Below, in pieces: positions 1-8,241 of a stretch of DNA of 64,000 nucleotides. The notes beneath the pieces are model-generated. The model had not been told where the DNA came from. It made no database searches and worked only from the letters and a program-made list of their open reading frames with translations. Each line of letters begins with the position of its first letter. Within the stretch, counting starts at the first letter, position 1. The DNA comes from Duganella flavida (lineage in GTDB: Bacteria; Pseudomonadota; Gammaproteobacteria; Burkholderiales; Burkholderiaceae_D): positions 124,001 to 188,000 of the forward strand of contig NZ_WWCN01000004.1 of assembly GCF_009857445.1 (NCBI RefSeq). The letters are read 5' to 3'. The translations under genes and the position numbers were made by a program.

Positions 1-947
1 TCGGCGATGGCGGGCTGCGACAGCAGTACCGCCACTTCCGCCATCGCGCGGAACAGGGCTTGCGTCAGGGCCGCCGTGTGCATGCGGCTTGGGTGGGAAT
101 GTTCGCCGGTCGCGGCCGGCAGTTCGCGGCGCAGGCGGCAGCGCAGGATGCTCAGGCCGGAGCGGCTGACCACCGCTGCCAACTGTGGCAGCAAGTCGCG
201 CATGTGCTGCATGGCCGAGGTTTGCGCAGCGCCCACTTCCAGCACCACGCCATTGCCGCTGGCCGGCTCCATCTGGATCACCACCCGGCCCACGCCGGGC
301 AGCATCAGCTCCAGTCGCAAGGCCACGCGCGTGCGGCGACGGCGGTTGCGGTCGTATTCTTCATCATCCTTGACCACCACTTTCAGCACCAGCCGTTCCG
401 CGCCCCAGGCGTAGACGGCAAAGCGCCATGGTTCCATCTCGGTCACCAGCGGCGTGCCGGGACGGCCGTCGCGCATCGAGGAGGGGGTGTTATCGGCCAT
501 GAACAGACTGGCGGGCAGGTGCTGGCCGGTGGCTTGCTCCAGCCAGGCGGCACGTTGTTCGCTGTAGGTGCGCACCATCACTTGCCACGAGGCGGCCATG
601 GCGCTGGTATCAGGCGGCTGCCAGACCATCTGGCGTGACAGGAACAGCTGGTTGGGACGCATGGCGGCGGGATCGCCGGCATCTGGCACTTCGCCCAAGG
701 CGGCGGCCAGCGCCTCGGCATGCGAGGGCGGCAGTGTTTGTTGCTGATCCGGGCCATCGAGGATGGCGCCAACGGCATTGGGGCCGTTGGTACTGTTCGG
801 GCCACTGGGGCCGAGCGGACCAACCGGAAAATCGACATCGATCGTGCCATCGCTGCCCGGTACGCGCGCGACCTGTCCTGGCTGCGCTTGCGGCCGGTCC
901 GGTACGCCAAGCGGGCGTAAAGAGGGTCCGATACGATCTACAGCCAT
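1..947 (-). CDS. FliK-like flagellar hook-length control protein (partial)
   Basis: The reading frame runs from ATG 947 off the left edge without a stop, giving at least 315 residues. The N-terminal half is Pro/Gly/Asn-rich and looks disordered (GPLGPSGPNSTNGPN near residue 45). The second half has the alternating beta-strand pattern of the FliK C-terminal (Flg_hook) domain: WRFAVYAWGAERLVLKVVV, then VALRLELMLPGVGRVVIQ and a helix-strand segment ending in RCRLRREL. FliK-type proteins measure hook length and switch export specificity at the flagellar base. The gene follows flagellin on the same strand, which supports a flagellar role, but a terminator lies between them. The family call rests on fold pattern and context. 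The C-terminus is missing and no strong ribosome-binding site precedes the start. Confidence 0.6.
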   Translation of the reverse strand, partial: MAVDRIGPSLRPLGVPDRPQAQPGQVARVPGSDGTIDVDFPVGPLGPSGPNSTNGPNAVGAILDGPDQQQTLPPSHAEALAAALGEVPDAGDPAAMRPNQLFLSRQMVWQPPDTSAMAASWQVMVRTYSEQRAAWLEQATGQHLPASLFMADNTPSSMRDGRPGTPLVTEMEPWRFAVYAWGAERLVLKVVVKDDEEYDRNRRRRTRVALRLELMLPGVGRVVIQMEPASGNGVVLEVGAAQTSAMQHMRDLLPQLAAVVSRSGLSILRCRLRRELPAATGEHSHPSRMHTAALTQALFRAMAEVAVLLSQPAIA

Positions 948-975
948 CAGGCTCGCTTTCTGGAAATGCGTGTAT

Positions 976-1006
976 AAAAAAAGCCAACCGAAAAGCTCCG
1001 GTTGGC
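976..1006 (-). terminator. Intrinsic terminator after fliC
   Basis: A perfect 8-bp stem (GCCAACCG / CGGTTGGC, 983-990 and 999-1006) has an 8-nt loop. On the minus strand it is followed by seven U residues (976-982). It lies 46 nt past the flagellin stop and should end the flagellin transcript before the FliK-like gene. Confidence 0.85.
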
Positions 1007-1052
1007 CCTTTTAGTAAACCGGATATCAGAAGATGTCCGGATATTACTACGA

Positions 1053-1958
1053 TTACTGCAGCAGGGACATAACCAGCGACGAGGTGCTGTTCGACTGTTT
1101 CAACATCGCGGTGCCAGCTTGCAGCAGCATCTGCGACGAGGTCATGTTCGACGATTCAGCAGCGAAGTCGGTGTCCATGATGCGGCCGGTTGCAGCCTTG
1201 GTGTTGGTCGAGATGTTCGACAAGTTGTTGTACACGTGGTCCAGGCGGTTAGCGGTAGCACCCAGCGACGAACGTACCGAACCAACTTGGTCGATTGCGG
1301 TCGAAATGGTGTCGATGGTGGCGTTAGCAGCGGTCTGGCCGGCGGTGTTGGTGGCGCCAGCAGCGGTACCGTCCGAACCGTCCGAGATTTCAACGCCAAC
1401 TGCGGCGCCGCCAGCAGCGTAACGTGCGCTCACGGTGCCCAGGCTGGTGGTCAGCGTGGTCATCGCAGTCGTCAGATCCATGCTCATGGTTTCCGACTTG
1501 CTTGCGCCGATCTGGAAGGTCATGGCCGAAGCGATGCTACCGCCGTCCAGCAGCTTGGCGCCGCCGAAGGTGGTGTTTTTCATGACGTTGTTCAGCTCGC
1601 TACCCAGAGCGTCGTATTCCGACTGCAGAGCAGCCTGGTCTTTTGCGGTCGACGATGCGTCAGCTGCTTGGGTGGCCAGGTCTTTCATGCGGGTCAGCAT
1701 GGTGGTCACTTCGTCAAACGCGCCTTCGGCGGTTTGCAGCATCGAGATCGAGTTTTGGGTGTTGCGCATGGCCATGGCCATACCGCTGGTTTGGGCTTTC
1801 AGACGGGTTGCGATTTGCAGGCCTGCAGCGTCGTCCATGGCCGAATTGACACGGAAGCCGGTGCTCAGGCGGGTCTGCGAAGTCGACAGTGCCGACTGGG
1901 TGCGACCGATCGAGTTCTGTGCGGAAAGGGCCGCAGAATTAGTGTGAAGGCTCAGCAT
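1053..1958 (-). CDS. fliC: Flagellin, short lateral-type
   Basis: This 301-residue filament subunit is exported by the flagellar type III system and polymerises outside the cell. The conserved N-terminal D0/D1 helices are visible (MLSLHTNSAALSAQNS, then LSTGFRVNSAMDDAAGLQIA). So is the C-terminal D1/D0 segment (RLDHVYNNLSNI, then AAESSNMTSSQMLLQAGTAM and SLLQ at the end). The variable centre, about residues 150-220, is short and rich in Ala, Thr and Gly, so the outer domain is minimal. The N-terminus starts MLSLHTN rather than the common MAQVINTN, which resembles lateral (LafA-like) flagellins. An AGGAG sits 7 nt before ATG 1958. The 225 bases upstream hold no promoter that I can call with confidence. 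Confidence 0.93.
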   Translation of the reverse strand: MLSLHTNSAALSAQNSIGRTQSALSTSQTRLSTGFRVNSAMDDAAGLQIATRLKAQTSGMAMAMRNTQNSISMLQTAEGAFDEVTTMLTRMKDLATQAADASSTAKDQAALQSEYDALGSELNNVMKNTTFGGAKLLDGGSIASAMTFQIGASKSETMSMDLTTAMTTLTTSLGTVSARYAAGGAAVGVEISDGSDGTAAGATNTAGQTAANATIDTISTAIDQVGSVRSSLGATANRLDHVYNNLSNISTNTKAATGRIMDTDFAAESSNMTSSQMLLQAGTAMLKQSNSTSSLVMSLLQ

Positions 1959-2182
1959 GAAATAACTCCTGGTAGGTGGATTCAGTTCGGAGCAACGGAT
2001 CCTTTGTGCTCTCCCAAGTACAAGACGACCGTATCTGGAAGGACATTAAATGCTTTGTGGAAATTTATGAAAAATTTTTTACTTGGCACCAAAAAAACCG
2101 CTATCCGCCGCATTTTTCCATCAACCGATTATGGGCCGATTACTCGACAGGGGCAAGAATTCGTACCGCGCGCCAAAAGAAA

Positions 2183-2209
2183 AACAGCGCGGGGGTGAGC
2201 CGCGCTGTT
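2183..2209 (-). terminator. Intrinsic terminator after ETF-QO
   Basis: A GC-rich 10-bp stem (AACAGCGCGG on the left arm, 2183-2192, with 2200-2209) has a 7-nt loop. On the minus strand it is followed by TTTCTTTT. It sits 18 nt past the ETF-QO stop codon. Confidence 0.8.
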
Positions 2210-2226
2210 CTTAAAGTGTTGCTTTT

Positions 2227-3903
2227 TTACATATTCGGATAGTTCGGGCCGCCTCCGCCTTCCGGCGTGATCCAGACGATGTTCTGGGTCGGGTCCTTGA
2301 TATCGCAGGTTTTGCAGTGGACGCAGTTCTGGGCGTTGATCTGCAGGCGGTCGGTGCCTTCGTCGGTTTTGACGAATTCGTACACGCCGGCAGGGCAGTA
2401 GCGCGCTTCAGGGCCAGCATACTGGGCCAGGTTGACGTCCACCGGCACGCTCGGGTTCTTCAGCGTCAGGTGGATAGGCTGGTCTTCGGCGTGGTTGGTG
2501 TTCGAGATGAACACCGACGACAGGCGGTCGAAGGTCAGCTTGCCATCCGGCTTAGGATAGTTGATCGGCGCAAACTGCGAAGCCGGTTTCAGGCATTCAT
2601 GGTCGGCATAGGAGTGGCGCAGGGTCCATGGCGCTTTGCCGCGGAACACGATCTGGTCGATGCCGGCCATCACCGAGCCCAGGTACAGGCCCTTGCTCAG
2701 CCACGGCTTGACGTTACGCGCCACGTGCAGTTCTTCGTGCAGCCACGATTGTTCGAACGCGGCCGGGAAGGAGGCCAGTTCGTCGCCCTGGCGGCTGGCG
2801 CCCAGTGCTTCGAACACCGATTCAGCGGCCAGCATGCCGGACTTGATGGCGGCGTGCGAACCCTTGATGCGGCTCATGTTCAGGAAACCGGCGTCGCAGC
2901 CGATCAACGCGCCGCCCGGGAATACCAGCTTCGGCAGCGATTGCAGGCCGCCGGCGGTGATCGCGCGCGCACCGTAGGAAATACGCTTGGCGCCTTCGAA
3001 GAAGGTGCGGATTTCCGGGTGGGTCTTGTAGCGCTGGAATTCTTCGTATGGCGACAGGTATGGATTTTCGTAGTTCAGGCCAACCACGTAACCGACCACC
3101 ACCTGGTTGTTTTCCAGGTGGTACAGGAAGGAACCGCCGTAGGTTTTGCTGTCCAGCGGCCAGCCGGTGGTGTGCACCACCAGGCCAGGCTGGTGCTTGG
3201 CTGGATCGATCTCCCACAGTTCTTTAATGCCGATGCCGTAGGATTGCGGATCCTTGCCCTTGTTCAGGTCGTACTTGGCGATCAGCTGCTTGCCCAGGTG
3301 GCCGCGCGCGCCTTCGGCGAACAGGGTGTATTTGCCGTGCAGTTCCATGCCCAGTTGGAATTCCGGACCGGCTTCGCCGTCGCGTTTTACACCCATATTG
3401 CCGGTCGCTACGCCTTTGACCGAGCCGTCATCGTTGTACAGCACTTCCGCCGCTGCGAAGCCCGGGAAGATTTCCACGCCCAGCGCTTCCGCTTGCTGGC
3501 CCAGCCAGCGCACCACATTACCCAGCGAAATCACGTAGTTGCCGTGGTTTTCAAAGCACTTCGGCAACAGCATGTTCGGCGTTTTGTAGGCCTTGGTTTC
3601 GGTCAGGAACAGCACGCGGTCTTCGGTGACAGCGGTGTTCAGCGGTGCGCCTTTTTCTTTCCAATCCGGGATTAGTTCGGTCAGGGCTTTCGGGTCCATC
3701 ACGGCGCCGGACAGGGTGTGGGCGCCCAGTTCGCCGCCTTTTTCCAGCAGGACGACGGACACTTCCTGGCCTTTTTCAGCAGCCAGCTGTTTGATCTTGA
3801 TCGCTGCCGACAAGCCTGCTGGGCCGCCGCCGACGATGACGACGTCATACTCCATCGCGTCGCGTGGGCCATACTGTTCTACAAGATTTTGAGGCTGAGT
3901 CAT
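2227..3903 (-). CDS. Electron transfer flavoprotein-ubiquinone oxidoreductase
   Basis: This 558-residue membrane-associated FAD/4Fe-4S enzyme passes electrons from reduced ETF to ubiquinone. It thereby links fatty-acid and amino-acid dehydrogenases to respiration. The N-terminal dinucleotide fold is clear (DVVIVGGGPAGLSAAI, about residues 20-35). The C-terminal cluster ligands are present as CPAG near 503 and CVHCKTC near 527-533, followed by the family-typical ending NIVWITPEGGGGPNYPNM. Length matches the family (about 550). The gene stands alone with its own terminator. A palindrome at 3944-3957 lies 41-54 bp upstream and may be an operator. The etfAB subunits are not in this window. Confidence 0.96.
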   Translation of the reverse strand: MTQPQNLVEQYGPRDAMEYDVVIVGGGPAGLSAAIKIKQLAAEKGQEVSVVLLEKGGELGAHTLSGAVMDPKALTELIPDWKEKGAPLNTAVTEDRVLFLTETKAYKTPNMLLPKCFENHGNYVISLGNVVRWLGQQAEALGVEIFPGFAAAEVLYNDDGSVKGVATGNMGVKRDGEAGPEFQLGMELHGKYTLFAEGARGHLGKQLIAKYDLNKGKDPQSYGIGIKELWEIDPAKHQPGLVVHTTGWPLDSKTYGGSFLYHLENNQVVVGYVVGLNYENPYLSPYEEFQRYKTHPEIRTFFEGAKRISYGARAITAGGLQSLPKLVFPGGALIGCDAGFLNMSRIKGSHAAIKSGMLAAESVFEALGASRQGDELASFPAAFEQSWLHEELHVARNVKPWLSKGLYLGSVMAGIDQIVFRGKAPWTLRHSYADHECLKPASQFAPINYPKPDGKLTFDRLSSVFISNTNHAEDQPIHLTLKNPSVPVDVNLAQYAGPEARYCPAGVYEFVKTDEGTDRLQINAQNCVHCKTCDIKDPTQNIVWITPEGGGGPNYPNM

Positions 3904-3943
3904 GGTCTGTTGTTATAGTGATTGTGGTGAATGTAAAAATTTT

Positions 3944-3957
3944 AGCACGAACGTGCT
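3944..3957 (-). promoter_or_regulatory. Palindrome upstream of ETF-QO, candidate operator
   Basis: AGCACG-AA-CGTGCT is a perfect dyad with 6-bp arms, 41-54 bp before the ETF-QO start. This is the form of a TetR-type operator. Acyl-CoA oxidation genes in Proteobacteria are often controlled by TetR-family repressors. The function here is inferred from position and symmetry only. Confidence 0.4.
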
Positions 3958-3994
3958 TCTTTTTTGACTGGTTTGCTGCCATTTTCCGCGACAT

Positions 3995-4016
3995 TATTAG
4001 ACACCGCAATCTAATA
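3995..4016. promoter_or_regulatory. TATTAGA dyad upstream of the SDR gene
   Basis: TATTAGA-N8-TCTAATA is a perfect 7-bp inverted repeat located 52-73 bp before the GTG start at 4068. Its spacing resembles a LysR- or TetR-type binding site. No regulator in the window can be assigned to it. Confidence 0.3.
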
Positions 4017-4067
4017 CTGGGAATTTGTGTAATGATTCTATTTAATCACCAACATTAGGGAGTCACC

Positions 4068-4844
4068 GTGGGCATTGAAGTCAACTTTGAGGGAAAAATT
4101 GCGCTGATCACCGGCGCCTCCAGCGGTCTGGGAGCCCGGTTTGCCAAAGTGCTGGCCCAGGCGGGCGCGCAAGTGGTGCTGGCGTCGCGCCGCACCGAGC
4201 GCCTCAAGGAATTACGCGCCGAGATCGAGGCCGATGGTGGCGCGGCCCACGTGGTCAGCCTGGATGTGACCGACTTCGCCAGCATCAAGTCGGCCATCGC
4301 CCATGCCGAGACCGAAGCCGGGCCGATCGATATCCTGGTCAATAACTCCGGCGTTTCGACCACCCAGCGGCTGGCCGATGTCACGCCGGAAGACTACGCT
4401 TTCGTGATGGACACCAATCTGCGCGGCGCGTTTTTCGTCGCCCAGCAGACCGCCAAGCGCATGATTGCGCGTGCCAAGGGTGATCCAAGCAAGACACACC
4501 GCATCATCAACATCGCCTCGGTGGCGGGCTTGCGCGTGCTGCCGCAGATTGGCGTGTACTGCATGAGCAAGGCCGGCGTGGTGCAGATGACCAAGGCCAT
4601 GGCGGTGGAGTGGGGCAAGTACGGTATCAATACCAACGCCATTTGCCCTGGCTATATTTCGACCGAGATCAACGAGGATTATTTCGCCAGCGAGCAGGGC
4701 CAGAAGCTGATCGAGATGCTGCCGCGCAAGCGTCCGGGCAAGCCGGAAGACCTGGATGGCTTGCTGTTGCTGCTGGCTGGCGAGGACTCGAATTTCATCA
4801 ACGGCGCGATTATCTCGGCCGATGACGGTATGACTGCCACTTAA
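4068..4844 (+). CDS. SDR family NAD(P)-dependent oxidoreductase
   Basis: This is a 258-residue classical short-chain dehydrogenase/reductase. The nucleotide-binding TGASSGLG is at residues 15-22 and NNSG at 92-95. The catalytic set is Ser151 (NIASVAG), Tyr164 and Lys168 (YCMSK). The C-terminal substrate loop and the ending NGAIISADDGM are typical. The start is GTG at 4068, supported by AGGGAG a few bases upstream. The substrate cannot be read from sequence. Lying between ETF-QO and the CoA-transferase, it may act on an acyl-CoA or hydroxy-acid intermediate, which is inference. Its stop overlaps the stop of the convergent PAS-LuxR gene by 4 bp. Confidence 0.9.
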   Translation: MGIEVNFEGKIALITGASSGLGARFAKVLAQAGAQVVLASRRTERLKELRAEIEADGGAAHVVSLDVTDFASIKSAIAHAETEAGPIDILVNNSGVSTTQRLADVTPEDYAFVMDTNLRGAFFVAQQTAKRMIARAKGDPSKTHRIINIASVAGLRVLPQIGVYCMSKAGVVQMTKAMAVEWGKYGINTNAICPGYISTEINEDYFASEQGQKLIEMLPRKRPGKPEDLDGLLLLLAGEDSNFINGAIISADDGMTAT

Positions 4845-5401
4845 AGCTGCACGCCGACCAGCTTGTGGACGAGTTCTGACGAGGTGGCGGCCGAGAATTT
4901 GCGCATCAGCTTGGCGCGGTGCATTTCCACCGTGCGCGGGCTGAGGTCGACCTGGCGGGCGATGGTCTTGCTGGTTTTGCCTTCCACCAGCAGGGCGGCG
5001 ATTTCGCGTTCGCGCGGCGTCAGTTCGGCCGTCACCGGGCGCTTTTCGCTCACATCTTCAAAGGTCCAGATGCCGGGACCGAGCGGCTCGCTGGATTTCA
5101 TCGCGTGGCCGGTCACATGGCACCAGAATAGTTCGCCGTCAGCGCGGCGCATGATGCGCTCGTCCGAATAGCGGCCACGGGCGTTCATGATAGGGATGAT
5201 GCGGTCGCCGGTGCGCAGGAACTCGTCCATCGTTGGATAGAGGGTGAGGAAGGACAAACCGTCCAGCTGGGCGCGGCTGTAGCCGAACATGCCGGCCAGC
5301 GCCTCATTGCTGGACTGGATCACGCGGTTTTCGGAGATGCACATGCCCACCGGCGCATGCAGGAAGATGGATTCGTAATCGATGGCAGGCTGTACGCTCA
5401 T
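4841..5401 (-). CDS. PAS domain-containing LuxR-type transcriptional regulator
   Basis: This is a 186-residue one-component regulator. Residues 8-115 form a PAS domain (ESIFLHAPVGMCISENRVIQ; NEALAGMFGYSRAQL; WTFEDVSEKR). Residues 125-186 form a LuxR/NarL helix-turn-helix (LTPREREIAALLVEG, then SKTIARQVDLSPRTVEMHR). There is no receiver domain, so the PAS fold probably senses a small molecule or redox state. It is divergently placed 126 bp from scoA, which makes the CoA-transferase operon a natural target. That link is inferred from arrangement only. Confidence 0.85.
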   Translation of the reverse strand: MSVQPAIDYESIFLHAPVGMCISENRVIQSSNEALAGMFGYSRAQLDGLSFLTLYPTMDEFLRTGDRIIPIMNARGRYSDERIMRRADGELFWCHVTGHAMKSSEPLGPGIWTFEDVSEKRPVTAELTPREREIAALLVEGKTSKTIARQVDLSPRTVEMHRAKLMRKFSAATSSELVHKLVGVQL

Positions 5402-5488
5402 GGGGCCGGGCAGGTATTTCTACGGTATTGAACTTTTGATGTGCGTATTCTATGCTGGATCGCTGCTCTGCTAACGCATTTAACAACG

Positions 5489-5505
5489 TTGGCAAGGTAC
5501 ACGCA
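5489..5505 (+). promoter_or_regulatory. Weak sigma-54-like element before scoA
   Basis: TTGGCAAGGTACACGCA matches the -24/-12 consensus at GG and GC with correct spacing but has three mismatches. It lies 23 bp before the scoA ATG, so the leader would be only about 12 nt. The idea is plausible because the E. coli atoDAEB acetoacetate operon is sigma-54 dependent, but the match is marginal. Confidence 0.25.
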
Positions 5506-5527
5506 ACATAAATCACAAGGGACATAT

Positions 5528-6229
5528 ATGAATAAAATCTTTCCGGACGCCGCCAGCGCCTTGGCCGGCGTTGTGCAAAACGGCCAAACCATTGCAGTCG
5601 GCGGCTTCGGCCTGTGCGGCATCCCGGAGGCGCTGATCGGCGCACTGCGCGATTCCGGCGTCACCGGCCTGACCGCCATTTCCAACAACGCGGGCGTGGA
5701 CGGCTTCGGCTTGGGCCAACTGCTGGAAACCCGCCAGATCAAGAAAATGATCGCTTCCTACGTCGGTGAAAACAAAGAGTTCGCGCGCCAGTACCTGGCT
5801 GGCGAGCTGGAGCTGGAATTCACGCCGCAAGGCACGCTGGCGGAAAAGCTGCGTGCCGGCGGCGCTGGCATCCCGGCCTTCTTCACCAAGACCGGCGTCG
5901 GCACCATCGTTGCCGACGGCAAGGAAATTCGTGAGTTCGACGGCGAGCAGTACGTGATGGAACGCAGCCTGGTGGCCGATGTAGCGCTGGTCAAGGCATG
6001 GAAGGCCGACAAGGCCGGCAACCTGGTGTTCCGCAAAACCGCGCGCAACTTCAACCCGAACGCGGCCATGGCCGGCAAGATCTGCATCGTGGAAGTCGAG
6101 CAGATCGTCGAGACTGGCACGATTGATCCGGACCAGGTGCACCTGCCGAGTATCTACGTGCACCGCATCGTGCTCAACGCCATGCCGGAAAAACGTATCG
6201 AACAGCGCACCATCCGCGCCGCAAACTAA
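5528..6229 (+). CDS. scoA: 3-oxoacid CoA-transferase subunit A
   Basis: This 233-residue alpha subunit transfers CoA from succinyl-CoA to acetoacetate, making acetoacetyl-CoA. It shows the family N-terminus [16 protein letters not shown], the glycine-rich [16 protein letters not shown] and the segment [16 protein letters not shown]. The start at 5528 is chosen because AAGGGA precedes it and the homologous sequence begins there. The longer open frame from 5441 adds an unrelated segment. It is followed 17 bp later by the beta subunit. With the 3-hydroxybutyrate dehydrogenase at 9.7-10.5 kb, it completes hydroxybutyrate-to-acetoacetyl-CoA conversion, the usual exit route of polyhydroxybutyrate. 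Confidence 0.94.
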   Translation: MNKIFPDAASALAGVVQNGQTIAVGGFGLCGIPEALIGALRDSGVTGLTAISNNAGVDGFGLGQLLETRQIKKMIASYVGENKEFARQYLAGELELEFTPQGTLAEKLRAGGAGIPAFFTKTGVGTIVADGKEIREFDGEQYVMERSLVADVALVKAWKADKAGNLVFRKTARNFNPNAAMAGKICIVEVEQIVETGTIDPDQVHLPSIYVHRIVLNAMPEKRIEQRTIRAAN

Positions 6230-6246
6230 GAATATCGGAGATTACT

Positions 6247-6897
6247 ATGGCATGGACTCGTGATGAAATGGCCGCGCGCGCGGCCAAGGAACTGCAAGAC
6301 GGTTACTACGTCAACCTCGGCATCGGCTTGCCGACGCTGGTGGCTAACTACGTCCCGTCGGGGATCGAAGTCTTCCTGCAATCGGAAAACGGCTTGCTGG
6401 GCATCGGCCCGTTCCCGACCGAAGCGGACATCGACGCTGACCTGATCAACGCTGGCAAGCAGACCGTGACGGCGCTGCCGGGCGCTGCCTACTTCAGCTC
6501 GGCCGACTCGTTCGGTATGATCCGCGGCGGCAAGATCAATCTGGCGATTTTGGGCGCGATGCAGGTGTCGGAAAAGGGCGACCTGGCCAACTGGATGATC
6601 CCGGGCAAAATGGTCAAGGGCATGGGCGGCGCGATGGATCTGGTGGCCGGTGTAAAAAAAGTGGTGGTGCTGATGGAGCACGTTGCCACTGCCAAAGACG
6701 GCTCGACCTCGCACAAACTGCTGCCGAAATGCGACCTGCCGTTGACCGGCGTGGGCGTGGTAGACATCGTCATCACCGACCTCGGCGTGATGGAAGTGAC
6801 CGAGGCTGGCCTGAAAGTGACCGAACTGGCGCCCGGCGTCAGCAAAGACCAGATTCAGGCCGCCACCGGCGTCAAGCTGGATTTCTCGGCGCTGTAA
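6247..6897 (+). CDS. scoB: 3-oxoacid CoA-transferase subunit B
   Basis: This 216-residue beta subunit carries the catalytic glutamate in the SENG motif ([15 protein letters not shown], about residue 43). Other family marks are [16 protein letters not shown] near the start, [20 protein letters not shown], and the C-terminal [18 protein letters not shown]. The ribosome-binding site GGAGATTACT lies directly before the ATG. It is translated in the same operon as scoA, and a strong terminator-like palindrome follows at 6970. Length fits the family (about 215). Confidence 0.95.
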   Translation: MAWTRDEMAARAAKELQDGYYVNLGIGLPTLVANYVPSGIEVFLQSENGLLGIGPFPTEADIDADLINAGKQTVTALPGAAYFSSADSFGMIRGGKINLAILGAMQVSEKGDLANWMIPGKMVKGMGGAMDLVAGVKKVVVLMEHVATAKDGSTSHKLLPKCDLPLTGVGVVDIVITDLGVMEVTEAGLKVTELAPGVSKDQIQAATGVKLDFSAL

Positions 6898-6969
6898 TTT
6901 GGCGGGGTTGACGCTGCTTGTCGCTGTAAAAGCGCGCGGCACCAACCCAACCCGCACACCGCTGCGGCC

Positions 6970-6999
6970 AGGGTCTGACCCCGTCCGGGGTCAGACCCT
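6970..6999 (+). terminator. 14-bp GGGTCTGACCCC palindrome, terminator-like, after scoB
   Basis: The arms AGGGTCTGACCCCG and CGGGGTCAGACCCT are perfectly complementary over 14 bp around a 2-nt loop. A U-rich tract follows on the plus strand (TTTTGTTT overlapping the end). It is placed to end the scoAB transcript 73 bp past the scoB stop. The GGGGTCAG core recurs at 14.1 kb, so this may be a dispersed palindromic repeat serving as a terminator. Confidence 0.7.
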
Positions 7000-7048
7000 T
7001 TTGTTTGGGGTACTGCAATCAACATACCGGTTTAGAGTCAACTACCTC

Positions 7049-8083
7049 TCATCCGCTGTACCCCGGAATGGCGATGCCACGATAGCGGCGGCGGTAGAAC
7101 ACCACGCCGACCGCGCCTGTCAATACGACGGCAATCAGGCCCAGCAGATCCTGTCCGCCATGTGTCTCCACCGCCGGCTGGCTGGAGATCATGGTGGACG
7201 CGGTAAATTTCTTCCCTACGCTGCGGGCGCCGATGACCAGTTCGTTGCTGTTGATGGCGTTGACCAGATACAGCCCGTGGCCGCCCGGATGCACGGTCAT
7301 TTTCCCATCGCGGTAGACAAACGAGCGGCGCTCGTCGCCGATCCGGATGCTGCCGACCACATGGCCGGCGTTGTTGATGGCGGTGGCGAAGCTGTCACCG
7401 TAGCCGATTAGCGCGCCGAGGTCTTGCATTTTTCCTTGTTCCCACACGAAGGCGTGCCAGCGCCGCTCCGGCGTTTCGGACGCACCCACCACCACGCCTT
7501 TGTCGTTGATGCCGGTGGCGCTGCTGGCGCGGCCGCCCAACGTCCCCAAGTCCTGCATGCTGCCGCTCTGGTAAAGGAAGGCGCGCCGGTAGCCATCCGC
7601 CAGCGCGGCGGTGCCGACTACGGCGCCCTGATTGTTGATGCCGGCCGCGTAGCTGATCTTGCCGCCCAGCGTCCCGAGGTCCTGCTGCTCCTGCTCACCG
7701 TCCTTGAGGAAGGCGCGGTAGTAGCCGTCGCTGGTGTCGGCATAACCCACGGTCTGGCCGCGATCATTGAGCGCCGCGCCGTAGCTGCTGTTACCGCCCA
7801 ATGTGCCGAGGTCCTGCATCGCCTGGCCGTGGCGGACGACGAAAGCGCGCCAGTAGCCACGGGCGTTCTGCGCCGTGCCGATCACATCGCCGGCAGCGTT
7901 GATGCCTTTGGTGAAGGCGTCGCTACCGCCGAGCGTGCCCAGCTCGATGGGGCGGCCATCGTACAGCACTGCGCGCTGGTGGCCATCTTCATCTTCGATG
8001 ATGCCGACCATTTGCCCGCGCGCGTTGATGTCGACCGCGATGCTTTGTTCCTTGCCGATTGCGCCCAGTGTGAGTTCCGCCAT
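7049..8083 (-). CDS. HAF-repeat protein with C-terminal membrane anchor
   Basis: The protein has 344 residues and at least six repeats of about 45 residues. Each ends in the HAF-type phrase DLGTLGG (ELGTLGG, DLGTLGGNSS, DLGTLGGKIS, DLGTLGGRAS, DLGALIGYG) and contains a variant of GINNQGAVVG. This predicts a beta-propeller-like fold. Near the C-terminus a single hydrophobic segment (LLGLIAVVLTGAVGVVFY) is followed by RRRYRG, as in sorted or tail-anchored surface proteins. No PEP-CTERM or LPXTG motif is visible, and no N-terminal signal peptide. The start at 8083 is chosen because GAGGAG lies 7 nt before it. A frame from 8134 is open but lacks such a site. The function is unknown. Confidence 0.8.
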   Translation of the reverse strand: MAELTLGAIGKEQSIAVDINARGQMVGIIEDEDGHQRAVLYDGRPIELGTLGGSDAFTKGINAAGDVIGTAQNARGYWRAFVVRHGQAMQDLGTLGGNSSYGAALNDRGQTVGYADTSDGYYRAFLKDGEQEQQDLGTLGGKISYAAGINNQGAVVGTAALADGYRRAFLYQSGSMQDLGTLGGRASSATGINDKGVVVGASETPERRWHAFVWEQGKMQDLGALIGYGDSFATAINNAGHVVGSIRIGDERRSFVYRDGKMTVHPGGHGLYLVNAINSNELVIGARSVGKKFTASTMISSQPAVETHGGQDLLGLIAVVLTGAVGVVFYRRRYRGIAIPGYSG

Positions 8084-8190
8084 GAATGTCTCCTCGTATG
8101 CAAATACTGGAATATTCTGCAACTCTTGTGCCACGCCGATTTAAGCACAAAACTGTTCAGGATTGAACGCCGCACTGTCCGGAAATGAAC

Positions 8191-8223
8191 AAAAAGCCCC
8201 GGGCATTGCTGCGCGGGGCTTTT
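8191..8223 (-). terminator. Intrinsic terminator after dctA
   Basis: A 10-bp stem pairs AAAAGCCCCG (8192-8201) with CGGGGCTTTT (8214-8223) around a 12-nt loop. U residues follow in the minus-strand direction. It is located 19 nt past the dctA stop. Confidence 0.8.
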
Positions 8224-8241
8224 GGGCGGAGTAGGGGAGGC

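Noticed and set aside
1959..2182. Sigma-28 promoter for flagellin
   Set aside because: GCGGATAG-like and TAAA-like pieces exist on the minus strand but not at the correct spacing.
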